From positions 8,948,001-9,012,000 of the forward strand of contig NC_091668.1 in the NCBI RefSeq assembly GCF_042453785.1: a DNA stretch of 64,000 nucleotides, read 5' to 3'. Each line of letters starts with the position of its first letter. Position 1 is the stretch's first letter. The notes beneath the pieces are model-generated. The model searched no databases and was not told the origin of the DNA. It was given only the letters and a program-made list of their open reading frames with translations. Shown one piece after another: positions 20,837-36,486 of the stretch. Origin of the DNA: Malus domestica. Its lineage: Eukaryota; Streptophyta; Magnoliopsida; Rosales; Rosaceae. A program made the translations under genes and the position numbers.

Positions 20837-23136
20837 TGTAATAGCCCGTTTCAAAAATATAGAGTAAAGTACTATTTTGCCTTATGTTGGGTCTATCCAT
20901 CTGGCCTAAATCCTTGGGTTGTGCCATCACTCACAAAGCCCGGCCCACACATCTTTCTTTCTTTCCCCTACCTTTTCTCCCTAATTTTTCTGAAAATCAA
21001 TTTCTCTCTCTAGAGTTCCGGGAGCTCCCATTCTTCTTCATCTTCGAAACTGTAACTCATCGAAAATCTCTCAACCCCAAAACCTTAATCCCTGAGACGA
21101 GAGGAACTCACCTAAACCTTTGCATGCACCATCGGGGCAGTGGGCAGTGATCTTCCATGGAACATGAGAGCTTTGAGCTCTAGTTTTCCATATCAGGTGA
21201 GATTCACTCCTTCCCTACCTTTCTAAACTCCTAATTGTTATTGAAATGGTGATTGAGTTGAAATTGATCTCGAGCTCGTGTGTCTACGCCTGATTCTTAG
21301 ATGAGAATTTCGTGTGGTGATGTTTTGATTGCAAAAAACACCCCTGGAAATGTTCCCAGTTTTTCCGGCGATTAACTCGATTTTCAGGCCGTTCTCAGGC
21401 CATTCTTCGGCCACGGCTTGGCTTATTAAAGGTATACTTCTATTCACTGCTCTTTGGTCTTCATTTTGTTATGAATTTGGTTGAGTTTTAAGTCTAAATT
21501 GGAATTAGGAGGAATTTTCGGCCAAAAAGCCGGTGTTCTTCTTCAAGGGGTCCGATGACTCACGAGTAACTCAAGTCGACCCAACCTACATGCCAACTCA
21601 CCCCAGATTCCCCTAGCCAGAGCCCAAATGTTTTAGCCCACAACGGGCTAAGCCCAGCCCATTTAGTAATAATCTAGGCCTGAGATTTAAAATGGATTAA
21701 GCCCAATACCCAAGCCCATATGTTTAAACCCAAAACCCAGGCCCAACGAGCCAATACCCGAGCCTAGATCCGACCCAGATCCAAGCCCAGATTCGACCCG
21801 ACTCGGGTCTGCCACCCATATCCACGGCGCGTGAGCGTGCGTGGAGCACACACGCCTTCGCCGAAAGGCACTGTTCTTTGCCGCCGTCCACGGTGGCGAC
21901 CACGGCAACGCCGACGACTTTTCTGGCAACTTATCTTGGCGCGTGGGGTAACCCGAGGTCCATTCTTAGGTTATTTGACGTGCCAAATCTGAATCCACTA
22001 TCTGTTTTCCCAAATATTAGAGTGTTAGTAGAGTTTTACTAAATGGTTTTCTAATTATGGTTAGGTGCATCGAGTGGGAGTAACACCATCCTTGTTAACT
22101 CAAGCGGCTTCCGGACAAAAGAAGACTTATGAGTGGACCCCTTCATAACTTGCATGGTTTTGTAAAATGTTAGGTTTGCATGCATTATAATTCTCATAAA
22201 ATAAGCATGTTTTCAATTATGTTTTATGAATCCTATATCCATGCTTTTGAAATATTAGGATTTATCGAAATCATGTTTACTAAAGGATATGAATGATCGG
22301 ATTCTCATATATGAAATTCTATGGCTTTATTCGACGTAGTTTTGAGATATGTTTTGGGTATATATCTAACGGGTTATCATACAACACATCCACACAACAC
22401 GGGTATTAGATGTCTATGGCCATAGGACACAGTGATGAGGAGGAGTGAGATATATATATTATACCCCCAGCTTCACTGCCGAAAGCAGTGTTGGTGTGTG
22501 ATGTTATAGATTCTTCTCTGGCGTAACCCGTAGTCGTACAGCTTCACCTTTGGGTGATGGGGCCTACCATGTTTCTTCACTGGCGTAACCCAGTGTCATA
22601 CAGTTTCACCTTCAGGTGATGGACAGGTACTGCCTTCGGGTGAGTATGATACCCATAGAGACTATAATATTATTGAGATTTATGGATTTGTCTTCGGGCG
22701 GTGATAGTACCAGTGTTGAACATTTGTTTTTACGTACATGTTTTATGGACGTATTTCATAGCATATTGGAGTTTTCAGAAAACCTATTATGTAGTATTAT
22801 ACATGTTTTCAAAACAGGGAGGTTATTATGTTCATAAAGGAAATGATTTTCTTATTATTAGTATTATTATAAAGTTTGGTCCACTCACCTTTTCTGTTTT
22901 GCGCCCCCTTAGGGTTTAGATTCACGGCACATGACCCCGGCGTCAGGACCCTTCTGCGTAGTTATTCTCAAGTCTTCTTCGGATAGGTATTATTCCTTCG
23001 TATACTTTCCTATAAATTCTTCCATATGATTCTTAGTAATTGTATGCTCTAAACAAGTTCTTGCACTAGTATTTTCTTTTTAAGTACATAATTTTATTCA
23101 TAGGCATGTTTAAAAATGGCTTCGCCACCTCGGGTA
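20837..23136 (+). mobile_element. Long LTR relic related to the nested 8.3-kb element
   Basis: Starts TGTAATAGCCCG and runs about 2.3 kb with no coding frame. Blocks such as TTTTGCGCCCCCTTAGGGTT, ACCCCGGCGTCAGG and AATGGCTTCGCCACCTCGGG match, on the other strand, parts of the LTRs at 46914-49233 and 52752-55195. It ends abruptly at about 23136 where another repeat begins. No second LTR or primer site is seen, so it is a truncated or solo LTR of a distant relative. Confidence 0.55.
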
Positions 23137-23310
23137 GGCCTGGCAAACGGGTCGTGTCTGTCGTGTTCGTGTCGTTTTCGTGTAACACCTGTTATCTTAA
23201 CGGGTCGTGTCGTGTCACACCTGTTATCTTAACGGGTCCTTAACAGGTCGGGTCACTTTACCCAACGGGTAAAGTGACCCGACCCATTATGACCCGTTAA
23301 GAAAAATATA
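23137..23310. mobile_element. GGCAAACGGGTCGTG-type repeat end
   Basis: Rich in GGGTCGTGTC and GACCCG motifs with an internal palindrome (TTTACCCAACGGGTAAA). The start GGCCTGGCAAACGGGTCGTG resembles ends of hAT-type plant repeats. The other end was not found. From 23310 to 23960 the DNA is AT-rich with no gene. Confidence 0.4.
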
Positions 23311-25221
23311 TTTTTTTCTTAAATTTGCACATACCACATATTACCATATAAATATTACTTCAAAACATTAAAACATATTTGTCATTTAAGTAATACATCT
23401 ACACTAAAAAAATAAGAGCCTAATAAAAAAACATTCATACACTAGTCTATTACAAAATATTAAATGTGCAAGGATATGCAAAATGAAAGAGTTTTTGTTT
23501 TATAACCATCGAAAAGTTTTGTCTCATTACTTGATCTCTGAATGTTTGTTTTTTGTGATTTTTGGTGTATGCGATCTCGAAGCATATACAAACAGATTTT
23601 TTAAATGGGTTTTGGACCAACTTGTAGAAAGCTCTCTGTTTTGTGTATTGGTTATTCAGTTTCTGGCTTTTAATTTTTGCCGTTGTGGAATGCCAAAGAC
23701 ATTGAAAGAGTTACTGAATTACCAGTTGTTATTTCTGTTTTACTAATGCTTTGGGGTAATGTGTGAATTGAATTCTGTTGTTTAAACTAATACGTGTTAA
23801 TCACTTTCGTGTACCGTACAGAACCCCCCTTCTTCCGCGCTTCCGTATGATTTCTTCATCTGAAACCTGCAATCCAAAAAATAAACTTGAGGATTTACAC
23901 AAGTCGGTGAGTATTTCCCCAACTCTTTATTCAACTTATGTTTTTTTATTCCATTTTTTTTTTGGAGTTTTAATGAAAAGGGCTTAGGGCAACTTTTTCT
24001 TAATAAAAAACCATTAACAACTTTTATTTAATGAAAAGGGCTTGACATTTAATGAAAATGACACAAGTCATACAACAGGCCAAAAAAAAAACAAAAGACC
24101 CACGGGCTGAAGCAAAGCCCAGCATGCAACATCAATTTTTTCTTCCAGCTTTGTCCCTGACAGATGTTAACCAAAATCTGTTAATATAACTTCATATTAT
24201 TTACGAAATTGCCATCGAACCCAAAAGTCAAATAAAAAAAAAACTAATTCATTTTCAACTTTTTTTTTTCCTGAAACGGTTGCAATCATTCCACCAATTG
24301 AAAACCCATATCATGACAATTTTTATTCCCAATTTGATAATTTATTTTAACATTTGCTCTAAAGCTGGCAACCCACTTTTGTTACTTGAGAATAGCTAGA
24401 ACAAAATAACCATTCACTAGACCATAACTGCCATAGATCTATAATTAACTTTTTTTATTTACAGGTCATGTTTAACATTCTTTAGGAATAAAAATTGCCA
24501 TGTTGTTTATTCCAAATATTTATTCACCTTTGACCCGAGCTTTACTGAAAAAGGTTTTTTCACACTTTTTATTAACCAAAAATCATTTACTAACTTTATT
24601 TAATAAAAAGGACTTAAACTTTAATGAATAATGACAAAAACTAGAAAGAACAACCAAAACAAGGAAGCCTCACGTGCAAAATAAGAAATTCATTTTGCAT
24701 CCATGCCCCTGCCTTCCGTCAGCCCACTTTTGTTAGAATTAAATTTTCATTTATTTACAAATATGCAATTTTCTAGAGGATTCGTCAAAAATAAATAAAT
24801 AAAAAAAACTTTTGCCAGTCGATACCAATTAACCCCCAACATAATTAAGTATCTCCAATTCCTCGCCTCGCCTCTCATCAAATAAATTCAAAAAAATTTA
24901 AATTCCACAAATCACTACACAATAATGAACTTTAGATTGGAAAATGACATAATTTCACGGAGTGTATCACATTGCACATTCACTTGTATAATCCAAACTT
25001 CTACACAAATCACTACAAAATAATGAAGGTTAAAGGAAGATTTCTTGGATCAGTGAAACTTAAAGTGCGAGACTCACATCAACATTTATGATTATGTTTT
25101 TTTTTTATTATGTTTGGTCTGAATTATGTTTGAAAACTAGTTTATGATTATGTTTGGTCTGAATTATGTTTGGAAGTCTCATGCAATTGCCTTGGATCTA
25201 TCTCATTATAAAATTGAACTC

Positions 25222-25222
<1 letters not shown>

Positions 25223-25265
<43 letters not shown>
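25223..25265. repeat. (GT)n microsatellite
   Basis: About 21 uninterrupted GT units, immediately before the 54-bp minisatellite. Confidence 0.98.
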
Positions 25266-25267
<2 letters not shown>

Positions 25268-26300
25268 TGTTCCATTTGAGAAATAATCAGTGTTTAGTTT
25301 TACAAAACAGTGATAGTACTAGTGTTCTGTTTAATAAATAGTCAGTGTTAGAGTGATAGTACTAGTATTCCGTTTAATAAATAGTCAATGTTTAGTTTAC
25401 GAAACAGTGATAGTACTAGTGTTCCGTTTGATAAATAGTTAGTGTTTAGTTTACAAAACAGTGATAATACTAGTGTTCATTTGATAAATAATCAATGTTT
25501 AGTTTACGAAACAGTGATAGTACTAGTGTTCCGTTTAAGAAATAATCAGTGTTTAGTTTACGAAACAGTGATAGTACTAGTGTTCGGTTTTAGAAATAGT
25601 CAGTGCTTAGTTTACTAGTGTTCGGTTTTAGAAATAGTCAGTGTTTAGTTTACTAGTGTTCAGTTTTAGAAATAGTCAGTGTTTAGTTTACGAAACAGTG
25701 ATAGTACTGTTGTTCGTTTGATAAATAGTCAGTGTTTAGTTTACGAAATAGTGATAGTACTGTTGTTCGATTGATAAATAGTCAGTGTTTAATTTACGAA
25801 ATAGTGATAGTACTATTGTTCCGTTTAAGAAATAGTCAGTTTTTAGTTTACGAAACAGTGATAGTACTATTGTTCGTTTGATCAATAGTCAATGTTTAGT
25901 TTACGAAACAATGATAGTACTAGTGTTCCGTTTAAGAAATAGTCAGTGTTTAGTTTACGAAACAATGATAATACTAGTGTTCCGTTTGAGAAATAATCAG
26001 TGTTTTGTTTACGAAACAGTGATAGTACTAGTGTTCCGTTTAATAAATAGTCAGTGTTTAATTTACGAAACAGTGATAGTACTAGTGTTCTGTTTAAGAA
26101 TTAGTCAATGTTTAGTTTACGAAACAGTGATAGTACTATTGTTCGTTTAATAAATAGTCAGTGTTTAGTTTACGAAACAATGATAGTACTAGTGTTCCGT
26201 TTAAAAAATAGTCAGTATTTAGTTTACGAAATAGTGATAGTACTAGTTCCGTTTAATAAATAGTCAGTGTTTAGTTTACGAAACAGTGATAGTACTAGTG
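25266..26300. repeat. 54-bp minisatellite, roughly 19 copies
   Basis: The unit contains GTTCCGTTTAAGAAATAGTC and AGTGTTTAGTTTACGAAAC, followed by AGTGATAGTACTA. Copies differ by a few substitutions; some are shortened. Because 54 is a multiple of 3, one stretch (25878-26150) is open with an 18-residue period, but no start context, domain or splice signal supports coding. Confidence 0.92.
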
Positions 26301-26892
26301 AATCAAAGACTCTTAATATGGTGATTCGAAAAAATGGTGAATTCGAATGGAATTGAAAATGAAAATAGAGATTAGGAAGCAACGAACAATTCAACTTGTG
26401 ATACGAAAGCACTCCATACTCAAGCTGTAAAGGGCTGCAAAGAAGAGACCACCGAAATAGTGGCAATATGAAAAGAAAATTTACAAAACGAAAACATAAT
26501 ACTAAGAATAATTGACAAGGAACAAAAACCAAAGTTGAGATGAATTGAGCTACAAGGAAAGCACTTCACCCTTGCAATTTTCCAAGATAGTTAAAAGATA
26601 AAATGTGCGCATGCATCATTGAGAGGGTTCTCGAATATACTATTCTTAAACTGAACATTATATTATTACTATTTCTTAAACTGAACCTAGAACTGAGCAC
26701 GAGTACTATCATTATTTCTTAAACTGAACATGCATGAAACAAAAACACAATTACAGGGCACCTACAGATACAACAATAACACCACATAAATTTTCATGCA
26801 CAAATCCATGATTTTTATTCACAAAAGGATGTCAAACCTTCCAAAAACACATGTGTGCTCAGATTATAGTCAGTGCAGTCAAATGTAATTTC

Positions 26893-27646
26893 TCAAACCA
26901 GACTAGACATTGAATCTACATCATAGATATAGTCGCCTAAAACCACTGCCCTACCGGAAATACCAAAAAACCTGTTGGGTTTAGATACACAATGCCACTT
27001 TTTCTCATGCACATGATAGGCAAATAATCTGTTGCTAATCGAAACCAAAATATGACCGCTGCAGACTGCATAACCAGCTACAGTGTCATGTAAATTATGA
27101 CGAAGATCGGGGGGAATTCTTGGCAGATCTTTCCAAGTGTCAGAACCGAGATGATAACACTGAAAGGGGCTCGACAGCTCCCCATGGACCCTTGGCTGTG
27201 CAAGGTAATAACGGTTGTCATAGGCAGAAATGAGAGCTCCACATGGTTCCAGTGAATCGGGGGCCTTGAATTTCTCCATATGGTTCCAGTGAATCGGGGG
27301 CCTTGAATTTACCTGTTAACTTGTGATGAGGGTCAAAAGTACGTCCCATAGACAACCACTTGGTGGAGGTGCCTGTTCCCAAATCGCTTTCCCATACAGG
27401 CAACAACATATATAACTTCCACTTGAACCAATGACTTAACAAGACACGACCTGAGGGGAAAATCCAACTGTATCTACCATTGTCTTGATCACCATGCTTG
27501 CCACAATCACCACCGCCGTTGGGTTGTGATACTTGATATAACTCAGCTTCCCCATTTTTATTCGTGAAACAATCCACTAATACAAAAACAGATTTAGTAT
27601 CCATGAACACGAAGATGGAACAGGTTTTTACACGAAGATGGAACAT
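26893..27646 (-). pseudogene. Kelch-type beta-propeller gene, frameshifted
   Basis: The upper frame (27218-27646) reads MDTKSVFVLVDCF, GRYSWIFPSGRVLLSHWFKW and KWLSMGRTFDPHHKLTGKF. The lower frame (26893-27279) reads CGALISAYDNRYYLAQPRVH, CYHLGSDTWKDLPRIPPDL and VAGYAVCSGHILVSI. The spacing of Gly, Tyr and Trp fits kelch repeats. A 37-bp direct duplication (27244-27280 and 27281-27310 on) shifts the frame between them; both copies encode FKAPDSLEP. It ends at 26893 after about three repeats. Partner and role are unknown; some plant kelch proteins act with F-boxes, but no F-box is seen. Confidence 0.65.
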
Positions 27647-27670
27647 ATTTAGTATCCTAATTTAGTTGGA

Positions 27671-28110
27671 TTACATAATATCAACTAAAATGGAAAATGT
27701 TTTTACAGAATAATTCTTGAAAAATAAATAAAAAAAAAACAAAGAGGAAGAAGAATTACATAATATCAATCCTAATTTAGCAACGGTTTGAGAATTTTGA
27801 GTACCTTTTTGTTGATTGATGAGGCTTCGATCGGAATCGGACTTTGAATTGGGGATTTTAGAGAGGGAAGAAGGTGAGCGGAGAGAGAGGGAGAGAGGAG
27901 GTGGACGGGAATTAGGGTGTCGAGTGTGAAAATAGATAGCAATTGGATCAATTTGTACGGGAAACGACCTACATGGGCGCAATCGCGTAGTACTTGGAGA
28001 AATTTGAAATGGAGGATCAGATGTATATCCATTACATACTTCTTTTGAATGGGCATAGTATGGAAACGACCTCCATGGGCGCAATCGCGTAGAGCTTAGC
28101 AACGACATTC
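27671..28110 (-). other. Likely 5' untranslated exon of the kelch gene
   Basis: A CT-rich stretch (CTCTCTCCCTCTCTC on the minus strand) precedes a possible splice donor after CAACAAAAAG (about 27806). A segment of about 30 bp with GCGCAATCGCGTAG occurs twice (27978-27992 and 28078-28093). This looks like a leader and first intron rather than protein-coding DNA. Confidence 0.35.
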
Positions 28111-28319
28111 GTCAAACCTAACGTTGGAGCAAGACTGATGTTACGGGGTAAAACCGGTAGTTCGATAAATTATTTTGTTTGGGCTAATCTTAATGGGCTG
28201 GTTTGACATTAGGTTTTGTCCTAACCATTAAATAAAACTATTAGCTGGTTTTTGGTTAAAATTCAAAATATTGAAGCCTTTTTTATTAGTTTCCTTTCTT
28301 TTTTCCATCTTTACTTCTC

Positions 28320-31300
28320 TGTCCTTAGGTACCTTCCATACGATCACTCTCTCACTCTCTCAGATATTGCAATGAGGAAGAACACGCACTCACTCTTTTA
28401 CATCTGAAAAGACAAAAACCCCTGAAATCGCTAGCCTTGAGGAACCATTTGGTAAGCATTTTCCCCGCTTCTCTCTGTCAGATTTTCTGTGTTTTCTTGG
28501 TTTTTGGGGGTTTGTTCAAGTTCTTGAGGGACCTGAGTTTCTGTTAAATGACTCTCTGGTTTCCATCTTTGACGCCGTTTGGTTCCGACTGTTTTGTTTT
28601 CTTCTTCTTTCCTGTGTTGGTCTGATTTGTGCTTTCGGATAGTCTGATAAATAATTTGTGGTTAATTTTGAAGTTTTTTATATTTTGAGCCGAGCCCTGG
28701 TTTCAGATGATTTGTCGGATTAAAATTTTCTGTAAGTGGTTTTACAGCGATTCCTTGGTGGTTAATTTCTTGGTTTCGGATTAAAAGTTTTCTGAAGGTA
28801 ATTTCTTGGCGGCTTTTGTGTATACTGTAATGAATTGTGGGTGATTATGTTAGTGGCGTTTGTATTTGAGCTTGGGCTTGATGGGGTTTGTTCGTGATGA
28901 TTGGTTGTTGGTTATGAACTTAGAATCTTGGATTTTGTTTTTTTTGATTTGGTTAATTAAATGGGATTTTGTGTAATGTACTACTACGATTAGTACTTTG
29001 TTTTTGGGTGGTGAGAAAATATGAGGAAAATCAATAAACAATTGTTGTGTTCTTTGTTGAATTTATAAGATTTGGAATCTTTATGGAAGAACAAGGAAAA
29101 AAATCTGCAAAAAGACAAGATTAGTCAAATTCTCCCACCGTTTCATTTTAAAGGCGTTTACAGCTTTAGGAACCTACTACTTAAATGGGTGTCTTTTGGG
29201 AGCTAATGAAATGGACTTGGTCAATTTTATTGATTACCGTCGAAGAAATGGATTGTCAACTGTAGACTCTAAAGCTAAGAAATGTGGCTTTTTCCAAAAT
29301 TCATGCATGTCCACCATAACTAAATCAAGTAATCCGTTGTGTCCATATCTTTTTCATTCGGACCATAAATGTCTCGGAATACAGTTGGTAGATGCCCAAA
29401 ACGTGTGCATTTTTCATATTTATCTTGGTTGTGTGAAAAGTTATCGATTTTACATTGTAAATGAAGTGCAATTGTAGTATACTATGGCTGCTTTCAATCA
29501 CCACACTCTTTTCATTCTTTCCCTTTTTTCAATGGATCAGACAATTTGGTTCTAAGATTAGTACGTACGTAGTTATGTTTTTTTCATCTTGCAGATTTAT
29601 GAACAAGGATTGGTTATTTCTCTATGGTGATTGTGTGGGTGAAGTCGGTTTCCTTTCTCCACTTTATACTGATTTCATGTAAGTTCATCTATGCCATACA
29701 ATTGTTTTGGGAGTTCACTGGAATTTAATTCAATTCCTCTGTGTTTCATATTTTTGTTCGCCTCTCATTGCACACTTCCCACTTACAATTGAGATCAAAT
29801 TGGTATGGTCAGATTTTTCGGGGAAAACCTTTTCTCTTCGTCCCTGCTCTATTTTCATGTATAAATTGTCTCTTTTCTTTTTTACGTTTCAGATAGAAAT
29901 TATGGGTACTCTATACGGAAAGAAAGTTATCTAGATAAACATGGAAAACGGAAGTGACTACTTGATTTCTATGGCAACTGGAAGTGGTAAGTCCTATATT
30001 TGCTTTGTATGACATTTTATTTTTGTTTGATGTGTATAATTTAATGAAATGCCTGCGAAAAACAATTATGTTGCTTGCTTGGTAGACTTTTTCTACTAAA
30101 TAAAATGTTTGACAAGAAATATTCTGAGCAAAAGATGTCTGCCATTGAGAAATCCTTCTCTTTTCTTTCTTTTTTACGGAGAACTTCTTTGCATGGTTGG
30201 CTGCCGTTTCAAACTCTTCTGGTTAGATGAGTTGTACCTGCTTTACTCTTTGTAGATATAACATGAAATTTAGACATACACTTTATGCATGTATAGGTAA
30301 AAACTAAAAGAGAGAAATTATCGTTTTTATAGCTTAATCCTAATGCGGTAGTTCCTACTTTTAGGTTCCTTTGTAGTTCTGATGCATTAAAGTTTTAGAA
30401 CAAACACCAGTGGAAAAATTGTTATATAGCTTTTTGCCTTTTAATTGGTGCTTTGGTTGAACCTGGTGCAGGATTTCTTGCATCTGTCATGACCAGAACC
30501 TCACCTTCAATTGAGTATGCCTACATGCCCTTTGATTTGAGTGAAAATTTATGCTCCAAAATAATAAAAGAGTAGCATGGCGTACTATGGTTCATGGACT
30601 TTAGGTAGGAACTTGTACCCAAAATCTCATGTTGATTAACGATTACATGAATAACATGCAAGTCATTACTTCATGCACAGTAAACATGAATAACGTATAA
30701 GTCATTACTTTATGCAAAGTAAAAACAAAAAACATAAGAAATTTTTAGGATGTGGATGATATAAAGTATCTCCCTTGCACAATGCATTAAAAAGGGTAAT
30801 GCTAGAGATGCCAAAATTTTAAATCAAATTGTGTAAACCAAATGATGTGGTTGTTGATGATTGAATTATTAATTAAGTGTCGATTAACATGCTTATTCCC
30901 ATGTAAGCTTCTCTTACTAATTTGTCCGGATAGTCAACAAGAAAAACCCCACGAACCCATATGGGTAAATAAAATTCGTACAAGAAATTAGGAATTACAG
31001 AATATGACAACATTGAAAAGTATAAGAACTGCAAGAGTGGACAGGCAGAAGAGCAAAGGCGGAAATTACACGGTGGAATAATGCCAACATTGAATAGTAT
31101 AACCTTGGAATCGTGGACGAAAGACAAAAGAGGGAATATGCAACCCAAGAGCCGAGGACTGAACCGTGAGGGTGGGGCGGGAAGACTCGGATCGATGTGA
31201 TACCAAGAAAGAGGTACGCCGTGCATAAGTTTGTGAAGAATAATATAGTGGATCTTTAGCATTCCTTATTGATCTACTAATTAATGAAAAATAAGTCCAA

Positions 31301-31620
31301 AACAGAAACATATGGCTAATTAGTAATTTTTTATTAATTTATAGCTGATGCTAAAATCTGGGGATTTAGTTCGGTCCGAGGCTAGCTTAGGAACAGGGTA
31401 ATTCTATAACTTTGACATAGTTTTGTTTGGGGTGGTTTCGTTGAGGGTATAAATCTCATGTCGGGAAATTGAAATCCTTGCACACTCTATCTAAGATGTT
31501 GAGACTCTTCCCCTATTGCTTCAAGATCAACGTGCAACACATGTCTTTAGCTTTCAACAAAGCTCATTTCACATATTGCCATATCAAGCCACATTAAGAA
31601 ACAAAGTTTTTGCTTTAAGC
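28320..31620 (+). other. Transcription-unit-like region without recognised product
   Basis: 28340-28460 looks like a CT-rich leader ending in a donor (CCATTTGGTAAGCATTTT), followed by a T-rich plant-type intron. Possible acceptor-exon boundaries occur near 29593 (TCTTGCAG) and 29892 (TTTCAG, then ATAGAAATTATGGGTACTCT). The longest open stretch, 29196-29477, encodes 93 residues with no known motif. No coherent protein could be joined. It may be a captured or decayed gene fragment or a non-coding transcript. Confidence 0.25.
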
Positions 31621-31627
31621 TATAATG

Positions 31628-31705
31628 GACTTGTAGTTCAGTTGGTTAAGATCATTCAACTCCTGCACTTGAGGTCCCAAGTTCAATTCCGCCTCCCCAT
31701 TCGCT
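31628..31705 (+). mobile_element. tRNA-like SINE head
   Basis: GTAGTTCAGTTGGTTAAG resembles a pol III A box, and AAGTTCAATTCCGCC about 35 bases later resembles a B box. The rest does not fold into a clean tRNA (no matching acceptor stem), so a SINE head is more likely than a tRNA gene. Confidence 0.4.
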
Positions 31706-32027
31706 TGAATGAAGAAAGAAGAAAACCAGAGTTTAATTTGAGCTTGTTATTTTTATTTTTTGCTTATATAACAAAAGCAGGCCAGGTAGAGGATTGGTTA
31801 AAGGACAAGTAATTGTTGAGTATGACTTATAGAATCAATTAGCTAATTGATTGTTGATCTGTCAAGATTAGTTTTCTGTTTCAGTTCATATGTGTGGGAA
31901 AAAAAATCACCAGTTAATCAGCCTCATTCACTCTAACAGAAGAGTTTAAGAAAAAATGAAAAACCTAAATATATGAAAGTGGAACATTCATTACAATATT
32001 TAAAATTTAGAAATATAGGATTATTGT

Positions 32028-35507
<3,480 letters not shown>

Positions 35508-35703
35508 GGCTTCTAAGTTTTTGTTGTTGAAAAAAATGAGATGTTTTAGTCCTTTTATTGGTAGGGAGGAGGAGGACTTGGAGAGGAAGACTTGGAGGGG
35601 AAGACTTGGAGGGGAAGACTTGGAGAGGAGACTTGTGAATTGATTGAGCAAACCTTGGAGAGGATACCTGCCATAACTTAGATATGACGTGTTATTAATT
35701 CTT

Positions 35704-35929
35704 TCCCACAACCCCGTTTTCACGGTTTAGGCTGCTCCCATTTCGCTCGCCGCTACTACGGGAATCGCTTTTGCTTTCTTTTCCTCTGGCTACTAAGATG
35801 TTTCAGTTCGCCAGGTTGTCTCTTGCCTGCCCATGGATTAAGCAGCAGTTCGAAAGGTTAACCTATTCGGGAATCTCCGGATCTACGCTTATTTTCAACT
35901 CCCCGAAGCATTTCGTCGCTTACTACGCC
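35704..35929 (-). other. Nuclear copy of plastid 23S rRNA (NUPT)
   Basis: The minus strand reads plastid rrn23 5'-region sequence, for example GCGTAGTAAGCGACGAAATG, CTTCGGGGAGTTGAAAATAA and GTAGTAGCGGCGAGCGAAAT. About 226 bp look almost unchanged, which suggests recent arrival. It lies about 200 bp upstream of the WAK-3 start, between blocks that match the flanks of the other WAK genes. It is a fragment, not a working rRNA gene. Confidence 0.88.
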
Positions 35930-35937
35930 AAACAAAA

Positions 35938-36460
35938 CAAAACGTAGTTCTACAAGTCATTGCTGGGAATTAAGGTGGTTGAAAGTATCTACCATGACTT
36001 TAACTTATGCCTCGGGGGAGCACGATGGCAATCACAAAGTCAAGTAATCGGAGTTATAAGGGGGCTCACTCAGGAATTGATTGGTGATGGAGCACCACCA
36101 TTGACTATTCCAAACTAGGTTTATGAGTCTTAGAGGACCTACTGATATAAGTTTCTTTCTGTTTGTCCAGGTCAAAATATAAGAACATTCACTAAAATCA
36201 CTATCCATGCTTCACTATCCATGCTTAAAGACATGACTCGTCGACTCTGTTTAGTCAGCTATACCTGCCAAAGCTGTTGCAATCGTTACCAATGTGTTAG
36301 GGTTTCGTTTGGTGTATCGGATTGGAATACTCACTAGACTGGAAGTATGTTTAATGAAGAACTTAATGTAAACATTAAAGTATCCATGTGTTGAAGGTAA
36401 AAGATGAAATAGTGTTGAAGGTGAAAGATGAATTAGTCACAAAGTTTGAATAAGAGATTG
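35938..36460 (-). promoter_or_regulatory. Duplicated 5' flank of WAK-3
   Basis: Carries the same blocks as the WAK-1 and WAK-2 flanks (ACTGGAAGTATGTTTAATGA, AAGGTGGTTGAAAG, GTTTCGTTTGGTGTATCGGA). The plastid insert separates it from the gene, so promoter spacing has changed. Confidence 0.5.
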
Positions 36461-36486
36461 GAGCAAGTGACCCTTTACCACAATGG

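Larger units (their letters stand above)
23965..28315. mobile_element. Putative element Y: AT-rich inverted ends around a minisatellite and a kelch gene
   Basis: The left part (TTTTAATGAAAAGGGCTTAG ... AATAAAAAACCATTAAC) and the right part (ACCATTAAATAAAACTATTA ... TTTTTTATTAGTTTCCTT) match the left and right ends of element X (58146-60336) in the same orientation. A second left-type end at about 24540 may be a nested copy. A motif such as ACTATTTCTTAAACTGAAC occurs in both. No target duplication was fixed for Y, so the borders are approximate. Confidence 0.4.

Noticed and set aside
25878..26150. Open frame of 90 codons with an 18-residue repeat
   Set aside because: It only reflects a 54-bp minisatellite whose period is a multiple of three; no domain, start context or conservation pattern supports a protein.
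25266..26300. CRISPR array
   Set aside because: The units are contiguous without spacers and the DNA is plant nuclear.
31628..31705. tRNA gene
   Set aside because: A and B box-like motifs exist, but no acceptor stem or anticodon arm can be paired; a SINE head is more likely.
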